Assembly (NCBI GenBank): GCA_001915545.1
Contig: MNQS01000187.1
Coordinates: 1 to 20,625, forward strand
Reading direction: 5' to 3'
Source of the DNA: Bacteroides sp. 43_108
GTDB taxonomy: Bacteria > Bacteroidota > Bacteroidia > Bacteroidales > Bacteroidaceae
Length of the DNA: 20,625 nt
A model generated the notes under the pieces. The model saw only the letters and a program-made list of their open reading frames with translations, ran no database searches and was not told the DNA's origin. The position numbers and the translations under genes are program-made. How positions within the stretch are numbered: the first letter of the stretch is position 1; every line of letters starts with the position of its first letter. Of the stretch, positions 9,130 to 16,593 are shown one piece after another.

Positions 9130-10035
9130 ATGAATATCGCATCAAATAAAGCCTTGCGCAAATCAGCACAAATAATAGTCAGCACAATCTGCCTTGTCGC
9201 AACACTGGCATGCGGAGAAGGCAACGGTGCGCATATACCTTCAATTGCATCAAGAGATACATTAAAGACTCCGCCATGCAGAAGAGAAGCTGTCAAATAT
9301 ACTACATCCGGAAACGACATTGCGGCAATTGAAATCACATCTGCAGGAAATTACATGGTAATTCCTACTATGGACAGCATTGCACTGCACAATGCCAGAA
9401 AACAGTTTTCGATAAACAAAGTGAACACTTTATTAAGAAAGAAAACTGTCAACGGTGCTGAAAATGTAATATGCGGACGATTCACAAAAAGAAGCAAAGG
9501 TGCGTTTACACTTGAGAATTACGGAAGTCTGGAGCACCAAACCGGAAACAAGCTTAAATTAACGGCAGAGAAAGGAAAGAGCTATGAACTGGACTGCATC
9601 GCAAGCATAAAAAGAAATTCCCTGGACAAGCTTAATGCATCTGTATGCCGTACATGGGAGCTGACCGAAGTGGAAACGTTCATATATGACGAGGATGAAA
9701 AGGAACTGGATAATCATACCTTTTCCAGCGAAACTATGTCCAGAGACTACAGTAAGTATCTCATAATGACTGAATACGGAACGTTCGCCAGCATAGACAA
9801 AGACGGAAAGACCAACAGCATCGGCAAATGGAAATGGAGCGACCCGACCAACAAAATCTTCAGATACCGCTACAGAGGTGATGTAGGCAATTATGGTTAC
9901 ATACAGGTAGATTTTGACGGTACAACAATGTATTTGCAGGAAACATTCTCTGAATATGACATAAAGCACCTGCAAAAAATAAAATACGTTATCATTTCAA
10001 GATGCAAACCTGTTTACAGAAGCAATTTTAAGTAA
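9130..10035 (+). CDS. Putative lipoprotein with C-terminal lipocalin-like domain, function unknown
   Basis: 301 aa from the ATG at 9130; the frame extends to a GTG at 9067, but 9130 places a signal sequence at the N-terminus. Residues about 8-27 form basic n-region plus hydrophobic core, ending TLA-C28, a relaxed lipobox. Lgt would acylate C28. No clear acidic surface-export signal follows (GEGNG). Residues about 65-155 are strand-rich. Residues about 174-288 (RTWELTEV... then GKWKW, FRYRYRG, YIQVDFDG, MYLQETF) read like a lipocalin-like domain of the kind frequent in Bacteroidetes lipoproteins. The gene is AT-richer than mutS. I do not recognise a specific family; the lipoprotein call is likely and the domain call tentative. 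Confidence 0.75.
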   Translation: MNIASNKALRKSAQIIVSTICLVATLACGEGNGAHIPSIASRDTLKTPPCRREAVKYTTSGNDIAAIEITSAGNYMVIPTMDSIALHNARKQFSINKVNTLLRKKTVNGAENVICGRFTKRSKGAFTLENYGSLEHQTGNKLKLTAEKGKSYELDCIASIKRNSLDKLNASVCRTWELTEVETFIYDEDEKELDNHTFSSETMSRDYSKYLIMTEYGTFASIDKDGKTNSIGKWKWSDPTNKIFRYRYRGDVGNYGYIQVDFDGTTMYLQETFSEYDIKHLQKIKYVIISRCKPVYRSNFK

Positions 10036-10071
10036 TAAATACTCTATGTAAATTAAACCAGATAGTCAACA

Positions 10072-10278
10072 ATGGAAAAAGACGAAAACAGCAAAGAAGA
10101 TAAGCATAAAAGCAAATCTCTGAGTACATGCATCTTATGGGGAATAATCATAATAGGTTTGCCGTTGGGAATTGTCATGCATAATATTGGAGTTGGAATT
10201 CCATTGGGAGCACTGGCAGGAATGGTATACCATTCATTTCTGAGCAGTAATGACAAAGACAACAATACATCGAAATAA
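10072..10278 (+). CDS. Small two-helix membrane protein, function unknown
   Basis: 68 aa. A charged hydrophilic N-terminus (about 1-16, rich in K, D, E) is followed by two hydrophobic segments, about 18-36 (ILWGIIIIGLPLGIV) and 38-57 (GVGIPLGALAGMVY), with glycines spaced as in glycine-zipper helices, and a short polar tail. It lies 36 bp after the putative lipoprotein gene on the same strand and is probably co-transcribed. Its own stop is followed at once by a perfect palindrome that could end the transcript. The coding call rests on the membrane pattern and operon position; no function can be assigned. Confidence 0.65.
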   Translation: MEKDENSKEDKHKSKSLSTCILWGIIIIGLPLGIVMHNIGVGIPLGALAGMVYHSFLSSNDKDNNTSK

Positions 10279-10285
10279 CGAAAGT

Positions 10286-10321
10286 AAGAGGTTGTCTCAA
10301 AATATTTTGAGACAACCTCTT
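10286..10321. terminator. 36-bp perfect palindrome, probable bidirectional terminator
   Basis: AAGAGGTTGTCTCAAAAT is followed directly by its reverse complement, with no mismatches. It lies 8 bp after the small membrane-protein gene and 150 bp beyond the end of the convergent solenoid-protein gene, where a shared terminator is expected. Flanking T/A tracts are short. The half-site GAGGTTGTCTCAAAA also resembles ends of some insertion sequences, so it may derive from one. Confidence 0.55.
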
Positions 10322-10466
10322 CTTAACGAATACAACACCATCGACTGTCCCCACGCCATACATGGCTACGACTCCAGGCAACGTAGCAAATTTTCGGCAG
10401 AAGAAAGTTTCTACATCTTCACGGAGCATGCGACGTGCCTCTTCACAGAGGAGATCAAGGATTCAA
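10322..10466 (-). other. Unrecognised open stretch between the palindrome and the solenoid gene
   Basis: The minus strand is open from about 10466 through the palindrome and into the antisense of the small membrane-protein gene. It includes the phrases EEARRMLREDVETFFC and LPGVVAMYGVG before reading RLSQNILRQPL across the palindrome. The first ATG is at 10429. It has no promoter or ribosome site that I can see and matches no family I know. It may be a fragment of an older gene or mobile element, or chance. Confidence 0.2.
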
Positions 10467-10470
10467 TTAT

Positions 10471-12414
10471 TTATCGAACCAATATCTTCTTTCCATTCAT
10501 GATGTATATACCAATAGGCAAAGCTTTCAACTCTGTCCCTACAAAATGCCCTTGCAAGTTAAAGATCTTATGCGTCTGCAAAGACTTGTCTACAACAATA
10601 TCAGATATACCCGAAACAGTATTGTCTGCATCATTTAGTTTTGGGTATCCATCATTTCTGTCTTGATGCCAAGGCGAGTCTTGCACACCTTCACGCAATA
10701 GGCCAAGAACACGTCCATCGGCAAAATCGGCAATCGTCATAGCTTTCCCCATCCTCGTTTCATAATCCTGTGATTCGGAATCTTCTGAAATATTTAAATA
10801 ATAAACATTATTAACAGATGGGGCATAATAATCGCCAAACACGCAATCATATTCAGAATATATGCCAGAACCACTTTCTACAGCTCTATAGGTTTTAGCT
10901 TCATAATTAAAGCAACGTTCAAGTTCTTTAACAGTATAACATAGGCCATAAGTTATATCTGCGGAAAGCGTTCCTGCGTTATAGCAATCTACCATTTTCA
11001 TGGGTCCCCAAATCATAAGTCCACCCGCATTCATACCAACAGATGTTGACATAACGGATCCTATATTGAAGCACTCATTTACGACCCAATCGTTTTCATA
11101 TTCACCATAAAGGCTCCTCTTAAATTCCACAACTAAACCTGCAGCATAACCATTCAAATGTTTTACAGTTCCTGTATTCCAACATTTTTCCATATGATAC
11201 TCTGACAAGGTGCTATATTCTTTATGCATGAGTATACTCACTAATCCTGCAATGTAATCGGAATATTCTTCGTTAGCTTGTATGTCTCCATTATTATAGC
11301 ATTCTTTCATGACATTTAGATAAGCAGAATGCGCTATTCCGCATCCATTCGTCACACATCCTACATTATAGCTGTTCATCAAGCTATCAGCCGTACATGA
11401 CGAAAACAATCCACTACCATTGTAAATATCTCCAGTGTTTATAATATTGGAAAGCTTATTTGCAGAACATTCATACACAACACCTCCACATGAATTTGCA
11501 GAACCATAGTGTCCATCCGTGACAACCTGTTCATTTCTTATCGTTCCTGTATTCAACAAATTAGAAAAGCTATCTCCGATAACTTTACCCGCGATGCCTC
11601 CAATAACATTTGAATTATAATATGCATATTCTGGTATGCCTCTATAAGTTAGGTTGCCATGATTTTCACAATCTTTCATGCTGAAAGGTGAATTGTTACC
11701 ACTTTGTGCATAACCAATAAGTCCTCCTATTAATGTTGAATTTGTATTTTCTACAAGAATATGGCCGAAATTTTTACAGTTACATATACTGCCACCTTTC
11801 ATTGCAGCCGCAAACATACCTATGTGCGTATAATATCCTTCGAATACATTTTCAGTGAGTTCAGTATCCTTTAATATAATCAAAGAATTTTCGATAGTAA
11901 GATTTGATATGACCGAATTGCTAACAACACCAAATAAACCACACGCATAGAATTTATCATTTCCGACACCCCATGCATATGAATTATATCTTTCTCCAAT
12001 AACAACTTTGGGATATACACCTGAAATTTTATGCCCGTCTCCATCAAAATTACCAGCAAAAAACTGCCCCGACATTCCAAATCCAATAGGAATCCATTGC
12101 TGCGGTTCTTTGTTATTAGCAGAAGTAATTGTGAAGTCCGAGTTAAACTTGACCGATGGATTTAGATCTATGTCATTTCCCAGTTTAAAGTATACCCCTT
12201 TATATGTCGTACCATTATTCACATACCACGAAAGGTCTGCCAGCTGTTGGGCGTTCGTAATAACATACGGTGCATCTTCTGTCCCCAGACCATACTCATA
12301 TGGTAATCTTTGAATGCTTTCAGTAGGATAAGACCATCCTTGCGCCATTGCAGATGTGCCAAAGATACAGAAATACATTGTACACATCAATTTTGTAAAA
12401 AAGTTGTTACTCAT
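10471..12414 (-). CDS. Secreted GLUG-like solenoid repeat protein
   Basis: 647 aa with a signal peptide at about 1-24 (hydrophobic MYFCIFGTSAMA, then Q). An N-terminal module at about 44-135 (GTEDAPYVITNAQQLADLS, then WIPIG and GNFDGDGHKISG) is typical of Bacteroidetes surface proteins carrying GLUG-type beta-helix repeats. Nine copies of an x-C-x-N-x-G-x-I/V/L unit follow at about 212, 248, 285, 323, 347, 371, 410, 447 and 476, with a decayed tenth at 500. Spacing is 24-39 residues, as in a beta-solenoid. The C-terminus (IFNLQGHFVG, then GIYIMNGKKILVR) resembles the short tail common on Prevotella/Bacteroides secreted proteins. It lies 44 bp downstream of a T9SS cargo gene, probably in one operon. 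An adhesin or surface role is inferred only. Confidence 0.85.
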   Translation of the reverse strand: MSNNFFTKLMCTMYFCIFGTSAMAQGWSYPTESIQRLPYEYGLGTEDAPYVITNAQQLADLSWYVNNGTTYKGVYFKLGNDIDLNPSVKFNSDFTITSANNKEPQQWIPIGFGMSGQFFAGNFDGDGHKISGVYPKVVIGERYNSYAWGVGNDKFYACGLFGVVSNSVISNLTIENSLIILKDTELTENVFEGYYTHIGMFAAAMKGGSICNCKNFGHILVENTNSTLIGGLIGYAQSGNNSPFSMKDCENHGNLTYRGIPEYAYYNSNVIGGIAGKVIGDSFSNLLNTGTIRNEQVVTDGHYGSANSCGGVVYECSANKLSNIINTGDIYNGSGLFSSCTADSLMNSYNVGCVTNGCGIAHSAYLNVMKECYNNGDIQANEEYSDYIAGLVSILMHKEYSTLSEYHMEKCWNTGTVKHLNGYAAGLVVEFKRSLYGEYENDWVVNECFNIGSVMSTSVGMNAGGLMIWGPMKMVDCYNAGTLSADITYGLCYTVKELERCFNYEAKTYRAVESGSGIYSEYDCVFGDYYAPSVNNVYYLNISEDSESQDYETRMGKAMTIADFADGRVLGLLREGVQDSPWHQDRNDGYPKLNDADNTVSGISDIVVDKSLQTHKIFNLQGHFVGTELKALPIGIYIMNGKKILVR

Positions 12415-12458
12415 GATAATTTATGAATGTAAAAATTTATACAATGAGTGAATCATCT

Positions 12459-13331
12459 TTATTTTACAATAATCTTGGAACCTTTGACGTTGCCATTTTT
12501 GCCAGTTATGGAGATGACATTCAGTCCTTGGCTGAGTTCGGACGAATTTATCTGCAACGTATTCTGTCCAGCAGGAACAGTGGTACGGTAAACCGTCCGA
12601 CCACCTGCATCATGTACTGTTACTACTCTATTGTTGCTTTCATTGCCACTCAACTCAATGGTAAGTGTTTCGTTACGACCGACCAAAGAAGGATGCACGT
12701 TTGCTTTTACTGGTTCTCCTATCTGCTTGATACTGCTCGAGTTGGAATTGATGCTGTAATAATAATGATATACTCCATCATCTGAATCCACAACGGCTCT
12801 TAAGAAATTTTTTTCATTGATGGTAACAATTTCCAAATCTGACAAACGCATTCCATCATAAGTTATTGTCTGCAACACATCTCCGGTTTCTGAAACAATA
12901 TTAAAACCTATTCGGTCTTGTTCATAGCTCTCACCAGAAGAATATATCGGGCTTATATATTCATAGTTTTCATCGTTGTTGAACAAAGTCTGGGTCACTG
13001 CTATGTAAAGGTCTCCATAGCTTAATCCCGTATTGTAGTTGAAGTAACGGATTTCCCAGTCTATTCCCGGATTGAAAGGAACATTAAAAGACTTTATGAC
13101 ATTAAGGTCATCATCATATACGTTTACTTTGTTGAAACTATTAGAATCATCATCATTGTCTGAAAAATCACCGGAAAATTCTATTGATACAATATGTGAT
13201 TTTCCATCAGCAGAGTATTCTGCTGGAATGAAGTAATCATCATCGTTACCCAACGTCACTATATTGTTTATAACTTGCGCCTGGACTCCTGCTGCAGTGA
13301 GCATGGCTAATGCAATCATTAAATTTTTCAT
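12459..13331 (-). CDS. Secreted protein with type IX secretion (T9SS) C-terminal sorting domain
   Basis: 290 aa. A signal peptide covers about 1-18 (MIALAMLTAAGVQA). The mature part to about 205 is rich in D, N, S and Y with many short strands; I recognise no catalytic motif. Residues about 211-290 form the T9SS type A sorting tail: VHPSL near its start, VTVHDAGGRTVYR in the middle, then LSQGLNVISI and the terminal KGSKIIVK. The tail directs export through the outer membrane and is normally cleaved. It is the first gene after a 533-nt leader with alternative RNA folds and is followed after 44 bp by the solenoid protein. Export is well supported; function is unknown. Confidence 0.85.
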   Translation of the reverse strand: MKNLMIALAMLTAAGVQAQVINNIVTLGNDDDYFIPAEYSADGKSHIVSIEFSGDFSDNDDDSNSFNKVNVYDDDLNVIKSFNVPFNPGIDWEIRYFNYNTGLSYGDLYIAVTQTLFNNDENYEYISPIYSSGESYEQDRIGFNIVSETGDVLQTITYDGMRLSDLEIVTINEKNFLRAVVDSDDGVYHYYYSINSNSSSIKQIGEPVKANVHPSLVGRNETLTIELSGNESNNRVVTVHDAGGRTVYRTTVPAGQNTLQINSSELSQGLNVISITGKNGNVKGSKIIVK

Positions 13332-13356
13332 TTTTTGTTTATTGGTTTATAAGAAA

Positions 13357-13494
13357 GCGTGAATCATTCTTTTCGCTTGCCTTTGCATATGGTTGCCGCC
13401 AAGCGACCTGTCATTCTGCAAGCATAGAATAGTCCACGCCTTATAAAGCGTGAACTTTCAGCCTGCTTGCTCTCGAATGATGAATATTTGGCGG
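13357..13494 (-). ncRNA. RNA element with two mutually exclusive long hairpins
   Basis: Fold 1 on the minus strand is nested: CCGCCAA/TTGGCGG (13494-13488 with 13402-13396), TCATTC/GAATGA (13480-13475 with 13416-13411), GCAAGCA/TGCTTGC (13470-13464 with 13424-13418), and AGTTCACGC/GCGTGGACT (13456-13448 with 13439-13431, one G-U pair) closing an 8-nt loop. Fold 2 uses the same middle segment (13439-13418) paired downstream: GCGTGGA/TTCACGC (13363-13357), ATTC/GAAT, and GCTTGC/GCAAGC (13380-13375). The downstream arm repeats the upstream arm's GCAAGC and TTCACGCTTT words. The element ends 25 nt before the start codon. The pairings are seen in the sequence; a switching role is inferred. Confidence 0.5.
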
Positions 13495-13600
13495 TATTCT
13501 AAGCAAAGAGAACAAGAGCTAAAAGCTCAATACTTTTATTTGTTCATTTCAAGTTTGGTGGAATGGGAACGCGCTTTCGGTTTGTAGTTGTGCCACACAT

Positions 13601-13684
13601 TTATTGTGCAACGATATAAATTCTCAACCTGCGGAATGCCACTCTTCCGAGTACCAAAAATCCTCTTGCGCTCCTTTCGTTCAT
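13601..13684 (-). CDS. 27-codon mini-ORF preceded by AGGAGG in the leader
   Basis: ATG at 13684, stop at 13601. It encodes a basic peptide (ARGFLVLGRVAFRRLRIYIV near its C-terminus). A perfect AGGAGG (13705-13700) lies 15 nt upstream, unusual for Bacteroidetes and rather far from the ATG. It could be an upstream ORF whose translation influences the folding RNA, or only chance within a conserved non-coding region. Confidence 0.2.
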   Translation of the reverse strand: MNERSARGFLVLGRVAFRRLRIYIVAQ

Positions 13685-13727
13685 TGTCTATTTCTTGACC
13701 CTCCTTTTTTAAGCGTTATCACTGCCC

Positions 13728-13856
13728 CTAAAATGTCTTGTAAAAGATTTTAGATAGTATTTCATATAGCGTGTCTGCATCCAACAGCCATTTTCCGGTA
13801 TGTAAGCCTCTCCTGCAAGATAGTATTTCATATAGCATGTCTGCATCCAACAGCAT
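13728..13856 (-). CDS. 42-aa mini-ORF with internal duplication in the leader
   Basis: ATG at 13856, about 8 nt after the predicted transcription start, stop TAG at 13728. The peptide contains LLDADMLYEILS and, 22 residues later, LLDADTLYEILS, because a 37-bp DNA repeat recurs at exactly 66 bp, a multiple of three. Between them is CRRGLHTGKW; the C-terminus is KIFYKTF. No Shine-Dalgarno precedes it, as expected for a near-leaderless start. It could be a leader peptide or merely a tandem repeat in a non-coding leader. No signal peptide or known toxin pattern is seen. Confidence 0.3.
   Translation of the reverse strand: MLLDADMLYEILSCRRGLHTGKWLLDADTLYEILSKIFYKTF
13752..13854. repeat. Two direct 37-bp repeats, 66-bp period
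   Basis: The copies at 13752-13788 and 13818-13854 differ at one base (GCGTGT versus GCATGT). The 29-bp spacer between them is not repeated. The repeat is not palindromic, and no third copy exists in the window. Confidence 0.9.
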
Positions 13857-13870
13857 TATGAGCGATGATG

Positions 13871-13900
13871 CAAAGTTAATAGACAAATTAAAAACTCAAA
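13871..13900 (-). promoter_or_regulatory. Strong Bacteroidetes-type promoter for the leader and secreted-protein operon
   Basis: On the minus strand TTTG (13900-13897) and TAACTTTG (13878-13871) match both consensus elements, 18 nt apart. The predicted start is near 13864. The promoter lies directly after the GH127 stop codon at 13918, so the downstream genes form a separate transcription unit. Confidence 0.7.
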
Positions 13901-13917
13901 TCACATGTAGCAATTCC

Positions 13918-16341
13918 CTACTCTACTTCCCATTCAAAAACTCCTGTAGAGAAATCTTTCGGCTGAACGATTTCAAGACGGAGCGCTGAAGTGGTGACAG
14001 GTTCAAAGCTAACCATATTGCCTGTGCCCTTTGAAACTGGATAATCGGTAGTATTCTTTACAGGTTTCCAGTCTCCAGAAGCATCCTTGTAATAGATTTT
14101 CCAAGAATCAGGAATACGGCATCCACCCCATGGCTGGTCATCGAACCAGTAAACTGTTGAAGATTTGACCTCAATAGGTTTACTGAATTCATAGCATACC
14201 CATTCAGTAGAGTTCTTTTTAGGCCACCAGTGTACGTAAGGAATAGAGCGGTCGTCCGGACCTGCAGGTACGAGTCCGTCGTTTACAGAACTGAGCGAAG
14301 CAGACTTCACAGAAGCAGTTACCTTGCTCTTTGAAGATACTGACGCAGGACGAGCAGGAGATGCTGCTTTTACATCATAAGGAAGCCATACCATCATGTT
14401 TCCTGCTCCACGATGAGCCCATGCATAATACGGAATCAGGTTGAGAGATACGCTCTGTGTTGAAAGATTGCCGTCTTCGCTGAACGAAAGCACCTGTGCT
14501 GGAACAGAAATAGACTTTATTCCGTCAAGCAATGTACCGTCAAGAGACTTGAGGTCTGAAACAACACTGAACTGCGGACGCTGATTGAGAAGCATCGTAC
14601 GTATGTTGAAATCATTGTCAGGCCATTCAGCACAATAAACGATAGGGCCTCGCTCTACTGCCACCCTACCCTTGTCAGCCTCGACCTTATTGTTTGCACG
14701 GACCATACGAACATCCATATCAAAGCTTATTTCAACCTTATCTCCCTTCTTCCATTTGCGGTCTATGCAGAAATAACCTTTGTCGAGCTTGCTCTCAACT
14801 TCAGCCCCATTGACCTTGATCTTATATCCAGGTACAATTTTGTCAGAATAATAATAAAGGTCGCTAGGGACAGGTTTATTCTGAACCCAGCCTGGTATAC
14901 GTATTTTGAGGCAAAAGCTCTTCTGGCGCGTTTTAACGACGTTTATGGCTATGTTTCCATCCCATGGATAAGAAGTTTCCTGCTGAAGTGTAACAATTTT
15001 GCCGTCAACCGGTATTTCAGCCGTGTTGGCCATGAACAGATTTACATAAAGATCACGGTCCTTCGACGCATACACATATCCTGGAACAGAAGGAATGAAA
15101 CGGCTTACATTTGAAGGACAGCATGCACATCCGAACCATGCCTGACGCTGATGCTGGCCCATACTCTCAAGCGGATTCGGATAGAAGAACTTGCCTCCGT
15201 CTATGCTTACTCCTGAAAGTACTCCATTGTAGAGGGTACGCTCAAGCACATCATAATACTTGGATTCGCCGTGAAGAAGGAACAGACGGTAGTTCATGTA
15301 CACCTGAGCAATAGCCGCACATGTTTCGCAATATGCAGACATATTAGGAAGTTCATAATTTGCACCAAAGGCTTCTCCCTGGCTGGTTGCTCCTACTCCA
15401 CCCGTTATGTAATACTTCTTTGAAACAATATTGTCCCAGATTCTGTCAATGGCATGTATATATGCAGTATCACCTGTGAGAGCTGCAACATCGGCCATTC
15501 CTGAATACATATACCCTGCTCGTACAGCATGTCCGACAGCTTCATCCTGCTCTAACACAGGCTTATGCGCCTGGCTGTAAGCATCGCGGCGCTGGGTCTT
15601 TCCTCTATAATCAAGGAAAAATTTGGCCTGATCAAGATATTTCTTGTCACCAGTAACCGTATAAAGCTTTGCAAGCGCCATTTCTGCTATCTGATGTCCA
15701 GGAACAAGCTTGAGCTGACCTTCTCCAGGACCAATCTCGCGACAAACGCAGTCTGCATACTTTATAGCTATATCCAGGAACTTACGGCTTCCGGTAGCCT
15801 GATAATGAGCTATCGCACCTTCAACCATGTGTCCTAGATTATAAAACTCATGGCTCAGATCCTCTACCTTTTCCCAACGCTTCGAACCTGCCCAACCATG
15901 TGGATGCCAAGGGTTCATCGTACGTGCCGTATAGAGGTAACCATCTGGTTCTTGGGCTTTTGCAACTATATCCAGCACACTGTCGATATAGTTTTCCAAC
16001 TTTTTGTCAGGATAAGTCTGAAGCAAATAACTTGCACCTTCAATGGTCTTGTAAACGTCTGTATCGTCGAAAGAAAATCCTTCAACCTTATAATCCTTGC
16101 TAGGATGTGCAGCCTTTACGAAGTTCTCATAACGTCCGGTTTCCTCGCATTTGCTGAATGCCAAAGGAACTGTAACCTTACGGCTTGCATCAAGGCGCTG
16201 TCCCCAAAAAGAATTGTTTTGGACTTTTACATCTGTAAACGGCACAGGATCAATAGGATAGCCACTAGAGTTCTGTGCATAAGAACTACCGGAAGACACG
16301 GCAGTCAACATTAAAAAAGAAGCTACAAATAATTTATTCAT
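13918..16341 (-). CDS. Secreted GH127-family glycosidase (beta-L-arabinofuranosidase-type) with C-terminal F5/8-like domain
   Basis: 807 aa with a signal peptide at about 1-22 (LFVASFLMLTAVSSGSSYA, then Q). Residues about 35-420 are the alpha/alpha barrel of the former DUF1680 group. GH127 enzymes remove beta-L-arabinofuranose and related sugars. The cysteine-zinc active site is visible: E323 in GEAFG (acid/base), E339 and C341 in CETC, and C407-C408 in CACCPSN, with C407 as the expected nucleophile. The spacing equals that of Bifidobacterium HypBA1 (E322, E338, C340, C417, C418) as far as the CETC motif. Beta-sandwich regions follow, then residues about 668-807 resemble an F5/8-type C (discoidin) module with paired aromatics (HWWPK, YWFDDQPWGG, VFEWEV). 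No SusC/SusD or other glycan gene is adjacent. Substrate specificity could differ (GH127/GH146-type). Confidence 0.9.
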   Translation of the reverse strand: MNKLFVASFLMLTAVSSGSSYAQNSSGYPIDPVPFTDVKVQNNSFWGQRLDASRKVTVPLAFSKCEETGRYENFVKAAHPSKDYKVEGFSFDDTDVYKTIEGASYLLQTYPDKKLENYIDSVLDIVAKAQEPDGYLYTARTMNPWHPHGWAGSKRWEKVEDLSHEFYNLGHMVEGAIAHYQATGSRKFLDIAIKYADCVCREIGPGEGQLKLVPGHQIAEMALAKLYTVTGDKKYLDQAKFFLDYRGKTQRRDAYSQAHKPVLEQDEAVGHAVRAGYMYSGMADVAALTGDTAYIHAIDRIWDNIVSKKYYITGGVGATSQGEAFGANYELPNMSAYCETCAAIAQVYMNYRLFLLHGESKYYDVLERTLYNGVLSGVSIDGGKFFYPNPLESMGQHQRQAWFGCACCPSNVSRFIPSVPGYVYASKDRDLYVNLFMANTAEIPVDGKIVTLQQETSYPWDGNIAINVVKTRQKSFCLKIRIPGWVQNKPVPSDLYYYSDKIVPGYKIKVNGAEVESKLDKGYFCIDRKWKKGDKVEISFDMDVRMVRANNKVEADKGRVAVERGPIVYCAEWPDNDFNIRTMLLNQRPQFSVVSDLKSLDGTLLDGIKSISVPAQVLSFSEDGNLSTQSVSLNLIPYYAWAHRGAGNMMVWLPYDVKAASPARPASVSSKSKVTASVKSASLSSVNDGLVPAGPDDRSIPYVHWWPKKNSTEWVCYEFSKPIEVKSSTVYWFDDQPWGGCRIPDSWKIYYKDASGDWKPVKNTTDYPVSKGTGNMVSFEPVTTSALRLEIVQPKDFSTGVFEWEVE

Positions 16342-16517
16342 ATATCAGATTTATTAATTATCATAAATTAAACCAAATTAACAGCAAGGTAAAATGGCAT
16401 CAAATGACAAGCATGTTAACATCTTATAAAATAATGCCATACGACCACAAAACTTTACTGACAAACAAAAGTTTAAACAAATTCAGCTAAATATGGCAAC
16501 ATTATAAAATTTTAAAT

Positions 16518-16560
16518 CGGGTAGGAGGGCACAACCTGCAATAGGCCATACCCGTCCTAC
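16518..16560 (-). terminator. Possible terminator after polA with two alternative stems
   Basis: CGGGTA (16518-16523) can pair with TACCCG (16549-16554), or GTAGGA (16521-16526) with TCCTAC (16555-16560). An AT-rich stretch follows on the minus strand, but there is no clean T run. The 252-bp gap 16342-16593 otherwise holds only AT-rich upstream sequence for the GH127 gene. Confidence 0.35.
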
Positions 16561-16593
16561 AATACTCTAATTGTCAACAGATTAGAACAAGTA

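Larger units (their letters stand above)
13332..13864 (-). other. Long structured 5' leader of the secreted-protein operon
   Basis: About 533 nt separate the predicted transcription start (near 13864) from the ATG at 13331. The order in the transcript is: a 42-codon mini-ORF with an in-frame duplication; AGGAGG followed by a 27-codon mini-ORF; CGGAA/TTCCG (13632-13636 with 13645-13649); GAGCT-TTT-AGCTC followed by a U-rich run (13516-13528), a weak terminator-like hairpin; then a large nested structure (13396-13494) with a competing fold (13357-13439); and finally an A-rich stretch before the start codon. I recall similar mini-ORF sequences from Prevotella intergenic regions but cannot verify this here. 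It may be a cis-regulatory RNA or a dispersed intergenic element. Confidence 0.45.

Noticed and set aside
10250..10666. 138-codon plus-strand frame
   Set aside because: It starts inside the small membrane-protein gene, crosses the palindrome and runs antisense to the solenoid gene.
13357..13494. Invertible phase-variation switch
   Set aside because: The inverted arms are short, close together and nested as in an RNA hairpin. The promoter lies well outside them and no invertase gene is present.
13752..13854. CRISPR array (37-bp repeats, 29-bp spacer)
   Set aside because: Only two repeats exist, no cas gene is near, and the unit lies in frame within a mini-ORF downstream of a promoter.
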